Source: Oscillospiraceae bacterium
GTDB taxonomy: Bacteria > Bacillota > Clostridia > Oscillospirales > CAG-272
Length of the DNA stretch: 64,000 nt
Reading direction: 5' to 3'
NCBI GenBank assembly: GCA_015063305.1
Contig: SVUJ01000002.1
Location: forward strand, 1-64,000
Each line of letters starts with the position of its first letter. Position 1 is the stretch's first letter. Below the pieces are notes generated by a model. It worked only from the letters and a program-made list of their open reading frames with translations, was not told the origin of the DNA and made no database searches. A program made the position numbers and the translations under genes. Of this stretch, positions 1 to 6,748 are shown piece after piece.

Positions 1-23
1 ATGGTAAAATGGTGGTAGCTCAT
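1..23 (-). CDS. IS30-type transposase, 5' end only (runs off the window)
   Basis: Reading the minus strand, an AAGGAGGG ribosome binding site at about 29-36 precedes an ATG at 23. The seven visible codons give M-S-Y-H-H-F-T before the window edge. IS30-family transposases commonly begin with M-x-Y-H-H-L/F-T followed by an E-R motif, so this is probably the first part of such a gene. Only seven residues are visible, so the family call rests on that short motif plus the strong ribosome binding site. Confidence 0.45.
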
Positions 24-115
24 ATAAACCCTCCTTGGTTTTTGTTTTGTGGTTATTACAATTATACCATGGATTTATATGGGCTTCAATTTTTTATTTA
101 CTGTTGCACTTGATA
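1..115. mobile_element. Probable end of an IS30-family insertion sequence
   Basis: This stretch holds the transposase start, its ribosome binding site and about 80 bases of A/T-rich non-coding DNA, ending near a TGTTGCACTTGATAG motif at about 102-116 that could be the terminal inverted repeat. The other end lies outside the window, so the boundary is approximate and the repeat cannot be verified. Confidence 0.35.
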
Positions 116-132
116 GTATAACTCACCATTAC

Positions 133-258
133 AAAAAAGCCTTCTCCTGTGGGAGAAGGGGGACCACGGAGTGGTGGATGAGGAGTTAGTTTTAAAATAG
201 GAACACCTCATCCGTCACGCTTCGCGTGCCACCTTCCCCCACTGGGGAAGGCTTTTTA
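133..258. repeat. Palindromic interspersed repeat, type A copy 1
   Basis: The element is about 125 bp. Its ends are complementary: AAAGCCTTCTCC with a hairpin at the left, and a matching CCTTCCCC...GGGGAAGGCTTTT hairpin at the right. Between them are the core words GGGGGACCACGGAGTGGTGG and CATCCGTCACG...CGTGCCACC. The same architecture recurs at 26821-26947. There is no coding capacity. It looks like a non-autonomous, MITE-like or REP-like element, and its T-rich hairpin ends could terminate transcription. Confidence 0.85.
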
Positions 259-259
259 T

Positions 260-392
260 AAGGCTCCCTCCGGGAGGGAGCTGTCGCCATAGGCGACTGA
301 GGGAGAGTGCGAGAGAATAAAGTTTAAATCACGCAGGCTCCTTCCACCGCTATGCGGTCCCCCTTCCTCCCGGAGGAAGGCTCATATAGGGC
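260..392. repeat. Palindromic interspersed repeat, type B copy 1
   Basis: The element is about 130 bp and abuts the type A copy. The left half carries a GCTCCCTCCGGGAGGGAGC hairpin and a GTCGCCATAGGCGAC hairpin. The right half (about 342-391) is CTCCTTCCACCGCTATGCGG followed by a CCTTCCTCCCGGAGGAAGG hairpin, and is repeated almost base for base at about 40402-40452. No gene is present in 24-495 apart from these elements. Confidence 0.85.
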
Positions 393-495
393 ATAAATTC
401 GCTATAGTAGTGAGATTGATTTGTATTGTTTGTAAAAAGGACAGGCATCCTCGACTGTCCATTTTTACAATCATAAAAAATCAATCTAATCGCTA

Positions 496-738
496 TCACC
501 CAAAATCGTGTCTACCGCCGCCACCACTACCAAGCCTTTCAAACACACATACGATTTCCTCTATTTGCATAAAACATTCTTTATCACTTAAACTATCGTC
601 TTCTATGATTTCTTTTATCTTCTTCAGGGCTTTATAGCACTCTTTTTCAAGTAATTCTTCAAGCTTTAATGATTTTGAAATGCGTATTTTGAGTTTTCTA
701 TTTAAAGTACAATAAAGCATTTCTTCCCACAATTCCAT
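496..738 (-). CDS. Small acidic hypothetical protein (80 aa)
   Basis: The 80-residue protein is rich in Glu, Lys and Leu and predicted to be mostly helical, ending in a Gly-rich GSGGGGRHDFG tail. I recognise no family. It is supported as a real gene by a GAGGT ribosome binding site about nine bases before the ATG and by a near-consensus promoter on the same strand (793-821). It is divergent from the XRE regulator at 837, so the two may be co-regulated. The opposite-strand frame at 410-637 has no comparable signals. Confidence 0.6.
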   Translation of the reverse strand: MELWEEMLYCTLNRKLKIRISKSLKLEELLEKECYKALKKIKEIIEDDSLSDKECFMQIEEIVCVFERLGSGGGGRHDFG

Positions 739-766
739 ATTTTTTTACCTCTAAATTCTATGTATG

Positions 767-804
767 GGGATTATATCCCCTTAATAAATTAGATTATAAC
801 CCCC
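767..804. promoter_or_regulatory. Candidate operator: two GGGG-N-TATAATC repeats
   Basis: Read on the minus strand, GGGGATATAATCCCC (about 767-780) and GGGGGTTATAATC (about 792-804) are direct copies of GGGG(A/G)(T)TATAATC. The second overlaps the -10 box of the promoter for the 496-738 gene. The arrangement suggests a repressor site for the adjacent XRE-type regulator. This is inference from symmetry and position only. Confidence 0.4.
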
Positions 805-821
805 ATAATAATAAATGTCAA
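793..821 (-). promoter_or_regulatory. SigA-type promoter for the 496-738 gene
   Basis: On the minus strand TTGACA (821-816) and TATAAT (798-793) are separated by 17 bp. Both boxes match consensus exactly. A run of five G in the spacer belongs to the repeated operator-like element. Confidence 0.75.
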
Positions 822-836
822 GAGGAGGTTATAAAA

Positions 837-1037
837 ATGATTGTTTTTGATAGATTGTGGATAACTATGGAGAAAAAGGGTGTCAGCACGTATGTGCTGC
901 GCGAAAGATGTGGTATAGACAGCAAGACCGTTCGCAGGCTCAGGGCAAATGAGAATATTGAAACGAGAACATTGAACAAATTGTGCGCCGCTCTCGATTG
1001 TAGTATTGAGGATATTATGGAGTATGTTGCGGATTGA
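837..1037 (+). CDS. Small XRE/Cro-type HTH regulator (66 aa)
   Basis: This is a single helix-turn-helix domain of the compact YozG-like Cro/CI family. Residues 15-48 (STYVLRERCGIDSKTVRRLR followed by a TLNKLCAALDCS helix) match the usual pattern of a first turn, a recognition helix and the third helix that ends in D-I-M-E-Y. It has no other domain, as usual for this group. An AGAGGAGGT ribosome binding site lies just upstream. It is divergent from the 496-738 gene across a region with repeated operator-like elements, so autoregulation is likely. The target genes are unknown. Confidence 0.85.
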   Translation: MIVFDRLWITMEKKGVSTYVLRERCGIDSKTVRRLRANENIETRTLNKLCAALDCSIEDIMEYVAD

Positions 1038-1091
1038 AATGGGCAGCTTGTAAAATCAAACAGAATACGAACATTACCCTAAAAAGGGTAG

Positions 1092-1118
1092 GGGAGGCGT
1101 TTCGCCTCCCGTTTTTAT
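1092..1118 (+). terminator. Intrinsic terminator after the XRE gene
   Basis: A GGGAGGCG / CGCCTCCC stem with a TTT loop is followed by GTTTTTATTTT. Confidence 0.85.
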
Positions 1119-1144
1119 TTTCTATAAAAATTTGTCAAAACTGC

Positions 1145-1173
1145 TTGACGGGAGGCGGTTTTTGTAGTAAAAT
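1145..1173 (+). promoter_or_regulatory. SigA-type promoter of the abrB-like operon
   Basis: TTGACG (1145-1150), a 17-bp spacer and TAAAAT (1168-1173). Transcription would start at about 1180, inside the palindrome that follows. Confidence 0.7.
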
Positions 1174-1174
1174 A

Positions 1175-1190
1175 TTCCTACTTGTAGGAA
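1175..1190. promoter_or_regulatory. Perfect palindrome TTCCTAC-TT-GTAGGAA, probable operator
   Basis: A perfect 7-bp inverted repeat with a two-base centre begins one base after the -10 box, spans the expected transcription start and lies upstream of the AbrB-like regulator. A dimeric swapped-hairpin AbrB regulator binding here would autorepress. This is inference from position and symmetry. Confidence 0.5.
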
Positions 1191-1212
1191 AAGTATGACA
1201 AGGAGGTATATT

Positions 1213-1479
1213 ATGCCAAGAGGAAAACATCTGCTCGGTCTGCCAAAGGGCAAATACATTTTCGGCACGGTCAAGGTGGGCGAAAAGGGACAAATAGTAA
1301 TACCCAAAGAGGCAAGGGAGCTCTTTTCTATAAAGGCGGGAGATTCGCTTCTCGTGCTTGGAGATATATCAAACGGACTTATAATCTCTACTCCCGAGCT
1401 TGTCAACGATATGGCGGCCAATCTCTTTCGCAGGGTAGAGAACTCGGAAAAAAATGAAAACACGGAGGAAAAAGAATAA
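1213..1479 (+). CDS. AbrB/MazE/SpoVT-type transition-state regulator (88 aa)
   Basis: The central part (about residues 16-55) has the swapped-hairpin AbrB pattern: FGTVKVGEKGQIVIPKEAR, then F-x-I-K-x-G-D-S-L-L-V-L-G-D. The start was placed at 1213 because an AAGGAGG site at 1199-1205 ends seven bases before this ATG. An in-frame ATG at 1195 would put that site inside the gene. The C-terminal third is charged and likely flexible. The stop codon overlaps the next ATG by one base, so it is co-translated with the DMT permease, which is the most likely regulatory target along with its own promoter. Confidence 0.9.
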   Translation: MPRGKHLLGLPKGKYIFGTVKVGEKGQIVIPKEARELFSIKAGDSLLVLGDISNGLIISTPELVNDMAANLFRRVENSEKNENTEEKE

Positions 1480-2381
1480 TGTGGTTCGTACTTGCTATTA
1501 TCGCTCTCGTTTGCTGGAGCGGATCTGACCTTTTCAGTAAGATAGGCTCAAAGCCCGACGACAAAAACAGCCATTGGAAGATGGTAATGGCGGTCGGTCT
1601 TGTTATGGGACTTCACGCGGCGTATGAGATATTTATCGGCGGTGTTGCGATAACCTTTAACGATATCATCGCTTATCTGCCCGCGTCGATACTCTATATA
1701 GGCTCGATGGTGATGGGTTATATCGCGCTTCGCTATATAGAGCTTTCGGTGTCCTCGCCGATATGTAACGCGTCGGGCGCGCTTGCGGCTCTGTTTTGCT
1801 TCATCTTCTTGCGCGAAGCTCCCGAAACGCCTGTATGGATAGGTGTTATACTCGTTGGTATCGGTGTTGTTGCGCTCGGATTCTCCGAGATGAGCGAGAG
1901 CGACGAGCATAGACTTTTGCGACAGGAAAAGGCAAACGTCAAATACACAAAGAGCTGGATAGCGCTTATCCTTCCGCTTCTTTACTGCCTGATAGACGCG
2001 GCGGGCACTGTTGCCGACTCGATAATACTTGAGGGTATGAACGAGGACGTTGCAAACGTAGCGTATGAGCTCACCTTCCTTGCTATGGGTGTTGTTGCGG
2101 CAATATACGTGCTTGGCATAAAGAGAGAAAAGCCCTCTGTGCCCAGAGAAGTCCCCAAGCTTATTGGAGCTGTCTGTGAGACCGCGGGTCAGCTTGCGTA
2201 CATATACGCCATCGGAAACGAGGAGCATATGGGCGCGGCGGCTGCGATAATCTCGGCATACTGTGCGCTCTCTGTTCTTTGGAGCAGAATATTCCTCAAG
2301 GAAAAGCTCAGCGTAAAGCACTACATCTCTATCTTGATCGCCTTTGTGGGTATTATAATACTTGGTGTTTTTGACGCGTGA
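1479..2381 (+). CDS. EamA/DMT-superfamily permease (300 aa)
   Basis: This is a ten-helix drug/metabolite transporter-type integral membrane protein. It starts directly at the membrane (WFVLAIIALVCWSGSDLFSK) and shows the two related five-helix halves of the family. Each half has the EamA sub-motif near its end (AALFCFIFLREAPETPVWIGVILVGIGVV in the first, SAYCALSVLWSRIFLKEKLSVKHYISILIAFVGI in the second). Length is typical of EamA proteins. The substrate cannot be told from sequence. It is translationally coupled to the AbrB-like regulator (TAATG overlap), implying regulated export or uptake of a small molecule. Confidence 0.85.
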   Translation: MWFVLAIIALVCWSGSDLFSKIGSKPDDKNSHWKMVMAVGLVMGLHAAYEIFIGGVAITFNDIIAYLPASILYIGSMVMGYIALRYIELSVSSPICNASGALAALFCFIFLREAPETPVWIGVILVGIGVVALGFSEMSESDEHRLLRQEKANVKYTKSWIALILPLLYCLIDAAGTVADSIILEGMNEDVANVAYELTFLAMGVVAAIYVLGIKREKPSVPREVPKLIGAVCETAGQLAYIYAIGNEEHMGAAAAIISAYCALSVLWSRIFLKEKLSVKHYISILIAFVGIIILGVFDA

Positions 2382-2434
2382 TTTCAGGTAAATAGTGTAT
2401 TGTTTGCTGCATAATTAAGCAAGGCGGTGATAAT

Positions 2435-3001
2435 ATGTACAATGGCAAAGATATTAAATTTGAAACAACAGAAAAGCCGGATATTCTTATAAAAAAACTA
2501 AACAAGCTAAAATCTGCTCAGGAGAGAAACATTATTTTAGTTTGTTCAGGTATATCATTGATGTTCATTGGTGTTTTTGTTGCAGCGTTTCTTACAGATT
2601 CAAAAGGGTTTCATGAATTTAGCAAACACGATTGGTTCGTTATGAATATTTTTTCTGTTACAGAGCTTATATTAATCGTTGTAATCTTTTACTTTGCTAT
2701 AAAATCGAGAAAAAATAATACAAATCAACAAAAATTGGATTATTCTATACGAAAAAGCATTATCGAAACAACCCCTTTGATGCCGGGTAATGTAGTAAAA
2801 GTTTATTCGCCTTGTAATTATTCCTACCGCATTATACTTTTTAGTCTTCCTAACACAACTGCTGTCTATTTTTGCGTAGAAGAGGTTACTTTTGATTATA
2901 CTTTGAATTGTGTTTTCAGTTCAGAAATATATGAGAGCGCGGAAGATATTTTGGATGAACTTACATTGCTAACCGATATTACGGAAAAGGTGTTACATTA
3001 G
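2435..3001 (+). CDS. Hypothetical membrane protein with two TM helices (188 aa)
   Basis: After a charged N-terminal segment of about 34 residues there are two hydrophobic helices (about 35-57 and 70-90) separated by a short loop. A C-terminal soluble domain of about 90 residues follows, rich in beta-prone residues and containing YRIILFSLPNTTAVYFCVEE. No family is recognised. Base composition is clearly more A/T-rich than the permease before it, which could mean recent acquisition. A GGCGGTG ribosome binding site precedes the ATG. Confidence 0.6.
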   Translation: MYNGKDIKFETTEKPDILIKKLNKLKSAQERNIILVCSGISLMFIGVFVAAFLTDSKGFHEFSKHDWFVMNIFSVTELILIVVIFYFAIKSRKNNTNQQKLDYSIRKSIIETTPLMPGNVVKVYSPCNYSYRIILFSLPNTTAVYFCVEEVTFDYTLNCVFSSEIYESAEDILDELTLLTDITEKVLH

Positions 3002-3011
3002 TTTTTAACAT

Positions 3012-3042
3012 AAAAAGCGGAGTGATTTTCACTCCGCTTTTT
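3012..3042. terminator. Bidirectional terminator between converging genes
   Basis: The stem AAAAAGCGGAGTGA / (T)CACTCCGCTTTTT carries A-runs on one side and T-runs on the other, so it can serve both the plus-strand gene ending at 3001 and the gatB operon ending at 3072. Confidence 0.9.
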
Positions 3043-3071
3043 ATATTTGATTGATTGTGCTTTTGAGAGGT

Positions 3072-4499
3072 TTATGACAGAGCTTTTTCAACTATTTCGG
3101 TAAGCAGAACGGGGTCGGCTCTGCCTTGTGTGAGCGCCATTACCTTGCCAACGACAGCCTTTGCGGCGTGGCGCTTGCCTGCGCGGTAATCCTCTGCCGC
3201 GCGCGGATTTTGCGCTATCGCTTCCTCGGCGTATTTTTGCAAAATAGCGGCATCGCGTATCTGCTCAAGCCCTTCGCGCTTGACTATCTCCCTCGGGTCT
3301 TCGTCACGCTCCCAAAGGCGGCGCAAAAGCTTCTTTGCCACCGAGCTGTTTATCTCTCCCGCGCCGACAAGCTCGGCAAGAGATGCAAGGTTTGAGGGCG
3401 ATATCGGGCACTCAAAGCTTTCCGCTTCCGCCGAGAGCGCCAAAAGCTCGGATATCATTATATTCGCAAGTATTTTTGGGTGGCGCGTGTGAGCTGCTGC
3501 GGCTTCAAAATAATCCGACATATCCTTATCTGCGGTAATGACAGACGCGTCATAAGCAGAGAGGGAATAGTCGCTTATATATTGCCTTTTTCGCTCATCG
3601 GGGAGCTTTGGCAAGGACTGTCTTATTGCCTCTATTATTTCGGAGCTGACCTCAAGCGGCGGCAGGTCGGGCTCGGGGAAATATCTGTAATCCTCGCCGC
3701 TCTCCTTTACGCGCATAGTGTAGGTCTTGCCCGTGTGCGGGTCAAATCTTCTCGTTTCGGATATGACGGTATCTCCGCGCTCAAGCGCCTCTGCCTGACG
3801 GCGAAATTCGTATTCCACCGCCTTTGCGGCAAAATTGAAGGAGTTGAGATTTTTTATCTCGCACCTTGTTCCAAGCGTGGTATCTCCCTTGCGGCTGACC
3901 GATATATTCACGTCGCATCTGAGCGAGCCCTCGTTCATTTTGCAATCGGATATGCCCGTGTAAAGTATAACGGCGCGAAGCTTTTTGAGGTATGCCTTGA
4001 CCTCTGCGGGGGAGTGTATATCGGGCGAGGAAACTATCTCGATAAGCGGCACTCCGCATCTGTTGAGGTCTATCATAGTTCCGCATCCCTTGTCGTGGAT
4101 AAGCTTTCCCGCGTCCTCTTCGAGGTGTATGCGAGTGATGCCGATGCGCCTCTCTCCGTCCTCGGTGTCGATGTCAAGATATCCGTCACGGCACAGGGGG
4201 GTGTAGTACTGTGTTATCTGATACGCCTTTGGAAGGTCGGGATAAAAATAATTTTTTCTGTCAAAGCCCGAGCACTCGGATATATGGCAATTTGTTGCAA
4301 GTCCTGCCATAACGGCGTATTCGACCGCCTTTTTGTTAAGTGTGGGAAGACTTCCCGGCAGACCCATACAAACGGGGCAGCAAGCGCTGTTAGGCGGCGC
4401 GCCGAAGGATACGGGGCAGGAGCAGAAAATTTTCGTTGCGGTCGAAAGCTCGATATGGACCTCAAGACCGACCGCCATTTCATATTTTTCGTATATCAT
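3072..4499 (-). CDS. gatB: Aspartyl/glutamyl-tRNA amidotransferase subunit B
   Basis: GatB is the kinase/tRNA-binding subunit of the GatCAB complex. It activates the side chain of Glu-tRNA(Gln) or Asp-tRNA(Asn) with ATP so that ammonia from GatA can amidate it. The N-terminal part has VGLEVHIELSTATKIFC with the zinc-binding cysteine pairs (C-S-C and C-C-P-V-C near residues 26-43) and the TRIHLEEDAGK motif. The C-terminal 140 residues form the helical YqeY-like tail domain. At 475 aa it is of normal length. Its ATG overlaps the gatA stop by four bases, so it is the last gene of a minus-strand operon. Confidence 0.97.
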   Translation of the reverse strand: MIYEKYEMAVGLEVHIELSTATKIFCSCPVSFGAPPNSACCPVCMGLPGSLPTLNKKAVEYAVMAGLATNCHISECSGFDRKNYFYPDLPKAYQITQYYTPLCRDGYLDIDTEDGERRIGITRIHLEEDAGKLIHDKGCGTMIDLNRCGVPLIEIVSSPDIHSPAEVKAYLKKLRAVILYTGISDCKMNEGSLRCDVNISVSRKGDTTLGTRCEIKNLNSFNFAAKAVEYEFRRQAEALERGDTVISETRRFDPHTGKTYTMRVKESGEDYRYFPEPDLPPLEVSSEIIEAIRQSLPKLPDERKRQYISDYSLSAYDASVITADKDMSDYFEAAAAHTRHPKILANIMISELLALSAEAESFECPISPSNLASLAELVGAGEINSSVAKKLLRRLWERDEDPREIVKREGLEQIRDAAILQKYAEEAIAQNPRAAEDYRAGKRHAAKAVVGKVMALTQGRADPVLLTEIVEKALS

Positions 4500-5935
4500 A
4501 CGCCCTCCTTCCTCGCTTCAAGCGCCGCGCCTACACGGTAGAGCAGAGCTTCCGAAAGGGCGGGGGCGATAAGCTGTACTCCCACGGGCATTGAGTTCTC
4601 TCCAAGTCCCGAGGGTATAGAGAGAGCGGGCAGCCCCGCGATGCTTGCGGGGACACAAAAGGCATCGGTCCTATATATCTCCGTGGGGGAGCGCTTCTCG
4701 CCGAGCTTTGGCGCGACGGTGGGCGCTACGGGACAGAGAATGACATCGCACTCGCAAAATGCGGCATCAAAATCCTTCCTCACAAGCTCTTTTACAGAGA
4801 GTGCGCGTCGGTAAAATTCGTCGCGGTGTCCCGCCGAGAGCACGAAAGTGCCAAGCATTATGCGGCGCTTGACCTCATCGCCAAAGCCCTCGGAGCGAGA
4901 GCGGCGGAAAAGCTCGTCTATATTTTCTATATCCTCGGCGCGGTGGCCGTATCTTATGCCGTCAAATCGCGCGAGGTTTGAGGACGCCTCGGCGGCAGAG
5001 ATTATATAGTAAGCAGAGAGGGCGTATCTGAGTGAGGGCAGACTTACCGTCTTTATCGCCGCTCCCCTCTGCCTGTATATCTCTGCCGCGCCCATAACAC
5101 CCTCGCGCACAGTGTCCGACATATCAAGCTCAAAAAGCTCCTTCGGCAGACCTATCCTCACGCCTTTTATATCCTTGCCGATATCTGCCGAAAAGTCTTC
5201 GCGCTCACACCTGAGCGTGGTCGAGTCCATCTTGTCGTGACCCGAAATAATACTGAGCAGCTCGGCGTTGTCGCGTATATTTTTTGTGATAGGGCCTATC
5301 TGCTCTATCGAGGGAGAAAAAGCCACAAGACCGTAGCGCGATACTCTGCCGTAGGTCGGCTTCATTCCAACACAGCCGCAAAAAGCAGACGGCTGTCTTA
5401 CAGAGCCGCCCGTGTCCGAGCCGAGCGCTATCGGCGCTTGGCAGTCTGCCACAGCCGCGGCTGAGCCGCCCGAGCTTCCGCCCGCAACCCTTAACGGGTC
5501 GCGTGGATTTTTTGTCGCTCCGAATGCCGAGCTCTCGGTTGACGAGCCCATAGAAAACTCGTCCATATTCGTTTTGCCCAAAAGGATAAGCCCCGCACGG
5601 CGAAGTCGGGATATGACCGTCGCGTTATAGGGCGGGGTATAGTCACAGAGCATTTTTGAGGCGCAGGTGGTGCGAAGTCCCTCGGTGCAGATATTGTCCT
5701 TTAGGGCTATCGGTATGCCGTCAAAGCGCCCGAGAGCTTTGCCCGTCGCGCGTCTTTGGTCTGCATCAAGAGCGTTTTTCAGGGCGTTTTCGCGGTCTAC
5801 CGTTATAAAAGTGCCCATATCGGCTCTTTTTTCTATTCTTGAAAGATAGGCTTCGACCAGCTCATGCGAGGAATATTCCTTTTTCTCAAGCGCCTCGGCG
5901 TGTTCGACAAGCCCTCTTTTCAGTAATTCGCTCAT
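4496..5935 (-). CDS. gatA: Aspartyl/glutamyl-tRNA amidotransferase subunit A
   Basis: GatA is the amidase-signature glutaminase of GatCAB and supplies ammonia to GatB. The catalytic Lys sits in ALKDNICTEG (about residue 79). The Gly/Ser-rich signature GGSSGGSAAAVAD and the following SDTGGSVRQPSAFCGCVGMKPTYG supply the two serines of the Ser-cisSer-Lys triad. Length (479 aa) matches the family. It overlaps both neighbours by four bases (gatC stop/gatA start and gatA stop/gatB start), giving tight stoichiometric coupling of the three subunits. Confidence 0.97.
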   Translation of the reverse strand: MSELLKRGLVEHAEALEKKEYSSHELVEAYLSRIEKRADMGTFITVDRENALKNALDADQRRATGKALGRFDGIPIALKDNICTEGLRTTCASKMLCDYTPPYNATVISRLRRAGLILLGKTNMDEFSMGSSTESSAFGATKNPRDPLRVAGGSSGGSAAAVADCQAPIALGSDTGGSVRQPSAFCGCVGMKPTYGRVSRYGLVAFSPSIEQIGPITKNIRDNAELLSIISGHDKMDSTTLRCEREDFSADIGKDIKGVRIGLPKELFELDMSDTVREGVMGAAEIYRQRGAAIKTVSLPSLRYALSAYYIISAAEASSNLARFDGIRYGHRAEDIENIDELFRRSRSEGFGDEVKRRIMLGTFVLSAGHRDEFYRRALSVKELVRKDFDAAFCECDVILCPVAPTVAPKLGEKRSPTEIYRTDAFCVPASIAGLPALSIPSGLGENSMPVGVQLIAPALSEALLYRVGAALEARKEGV

Positions 5936-6249
5936 TGTTTCGCCCCTCCGTTCTCAAGCGCGTCGGGAACTAAGAAATACTCGCCGTCAGTATATTTCGC
6001 CGCGCTCATAAGCGCCTCGCGCGAAAAGCTTTTTTCGGGTATATCCTCTCTGAGAAGCTCTGCGCGCTCTGCCACTCTGCCGTCTTGCATATCCGAGCTT
6101 TCGACACCGCATATCTCCGCGGCAAAGCCTATTATCTCCCTCATCTGGGGGAGCATAAGCTCGGCTTCCTCGCCTGAGATATCGAGCCTTGCGAGGTCGG
6201 CTATATGTGATAGGGTATCGGCATCAAAAATATATTTTTCTTTTTTCAT
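5932..6249 (-). CDS. gatC: Aspartyl/glutamyl-tRNA amidotransferase subunit C
   Basis: GatC is the small belt-like subunit that wraps around and stabilises GatA and GatB. The family motif H-I-A-D-L-A-R-L-D-I near the N-terminus and the L-R-E-D motif (ELLREDIPEKSFSREALMSAAKYTDGEYFLVPDALEN) are clear. Two starts are possible. ATG 6261 overlaps the rlmH stop as ATGA but lacks a ribosome binding site. ATG 6249 has GAGAG five bases upstream and is preferred here. The choice adds or removes only four residues. Confidence 0.93.
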   Translation of the reverse strand: MKKEKYIFDADTLSHIADLARLDISGEEAELMLPQMREIIGFAAEICGVESSDMQDGRVAERAELLREDIPEKSFSREALMSAAKYTDGEYFLVPDALENGGAKQ

Positions 6250-6257
6250 ATATTCTC

Positions 6258-6737
6258 TCATTTATGATATTTTGTTCCCGCGTTTATATTGAACGCGCGG
6301 TATATCGCTTCGAGAAGCATTATACGGAGAAGCTGGTGAGGGAAGGTCAGCTCGGATACAGACAGCCTCATATCACACGCCGATTTCACTTTGTCAGAAA
6401 GTCCGTGAGAGCTTCCGATAACAAGGCATATCTCGCTATGCTCGGCGCTGATGCTGTCAAGCTTTTTAGCCAGAGTCTCCGAGGATAGCTGCTTTCCCTC
6501 AACGCACATAGCTATCTTATAGGCGCGCGGAGAGAGCTCGGAGAGTATCATCTTTGCTTCGTCGTCAAGCGCCGCCGCTATCTCCTTTTGTGAGGGGGAG
6601 TCGGGCAGCTTTACTTCCTTGAGCTGTACCATATTCAATCTGCAATAAGAAGAGAGGCGCTTTGAATATTCCGCGGCGGCATCTCTCAGGTAGGGCTCTT
6701 TGAGAGTACCTACCGATATTATTTTTACACAGAGCAT
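6258..6737 (-). CDS. rlmH: 23S rRNA pseudouridine-1915 N3-methyltransferase RlmH
   Basis: This is an alpha/beta-knot (SPOUT) methyltransferase that modifies pseudouridine 1915 in helix 69 of 23S rRNA on the assembled ribosome, using SAM. It starts MLCVKIISVGTLKEPYLRDAAAEYSKRL, has the knot Gly-rich turn LVIGSSHGLS and ends in the invariant tail QLLRIMLLEAIYRAFNINAGTKYHK. Length (159 aa) is exactly family-typical. It sits between a WalJ-like hydrolase and gatC; the hydrolase-rlmH pairing is frequent in Bacillota. Confidence 0.96.
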   Translation of the reverse strand: MLCVKIISVGTLKEPYLRDAAAEYSKRLSSYCRLNMVQLKEVKLPDSPSQKEIAAALDDEAKMILSELSPRAYKIAMCVEGKQLSSETLAKKLDSISAEHSEICLVIGSSHGLSDKVKSACDMRLSVSELTFPHQLLRIMLLEAIYRAFNINAGTKYHK

Positions 6738-6748
6738 TTTATATCTCC

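Noticed and set aside
133..392. A CRISPR array
   Set aside because: The repeats are palindromic, differ from each other and lack regular unique spacers; no cas genes are present.
410..637. A plus-strand frame overlapping the 496-738 gene
   Set aside because: It has no ribosome binding site and low-complexity composition (PPPPLPSLSNT). The minus-strand gene has both a promoter and a ribosome binding site.
1548..2321. A 257-codon open frame opposite the DMT permease
   Set aside because: It is antisense to a clear permease, with Arg/Tyr-rich composition and no start signal.
3480..4541. A 353-codon open frame on the plus strand opposite gatB
   Set aside because: It is fully antisense to a well-conserved gatB, has Cys/Arg-rich, implausible composition and no ribosome binding site.
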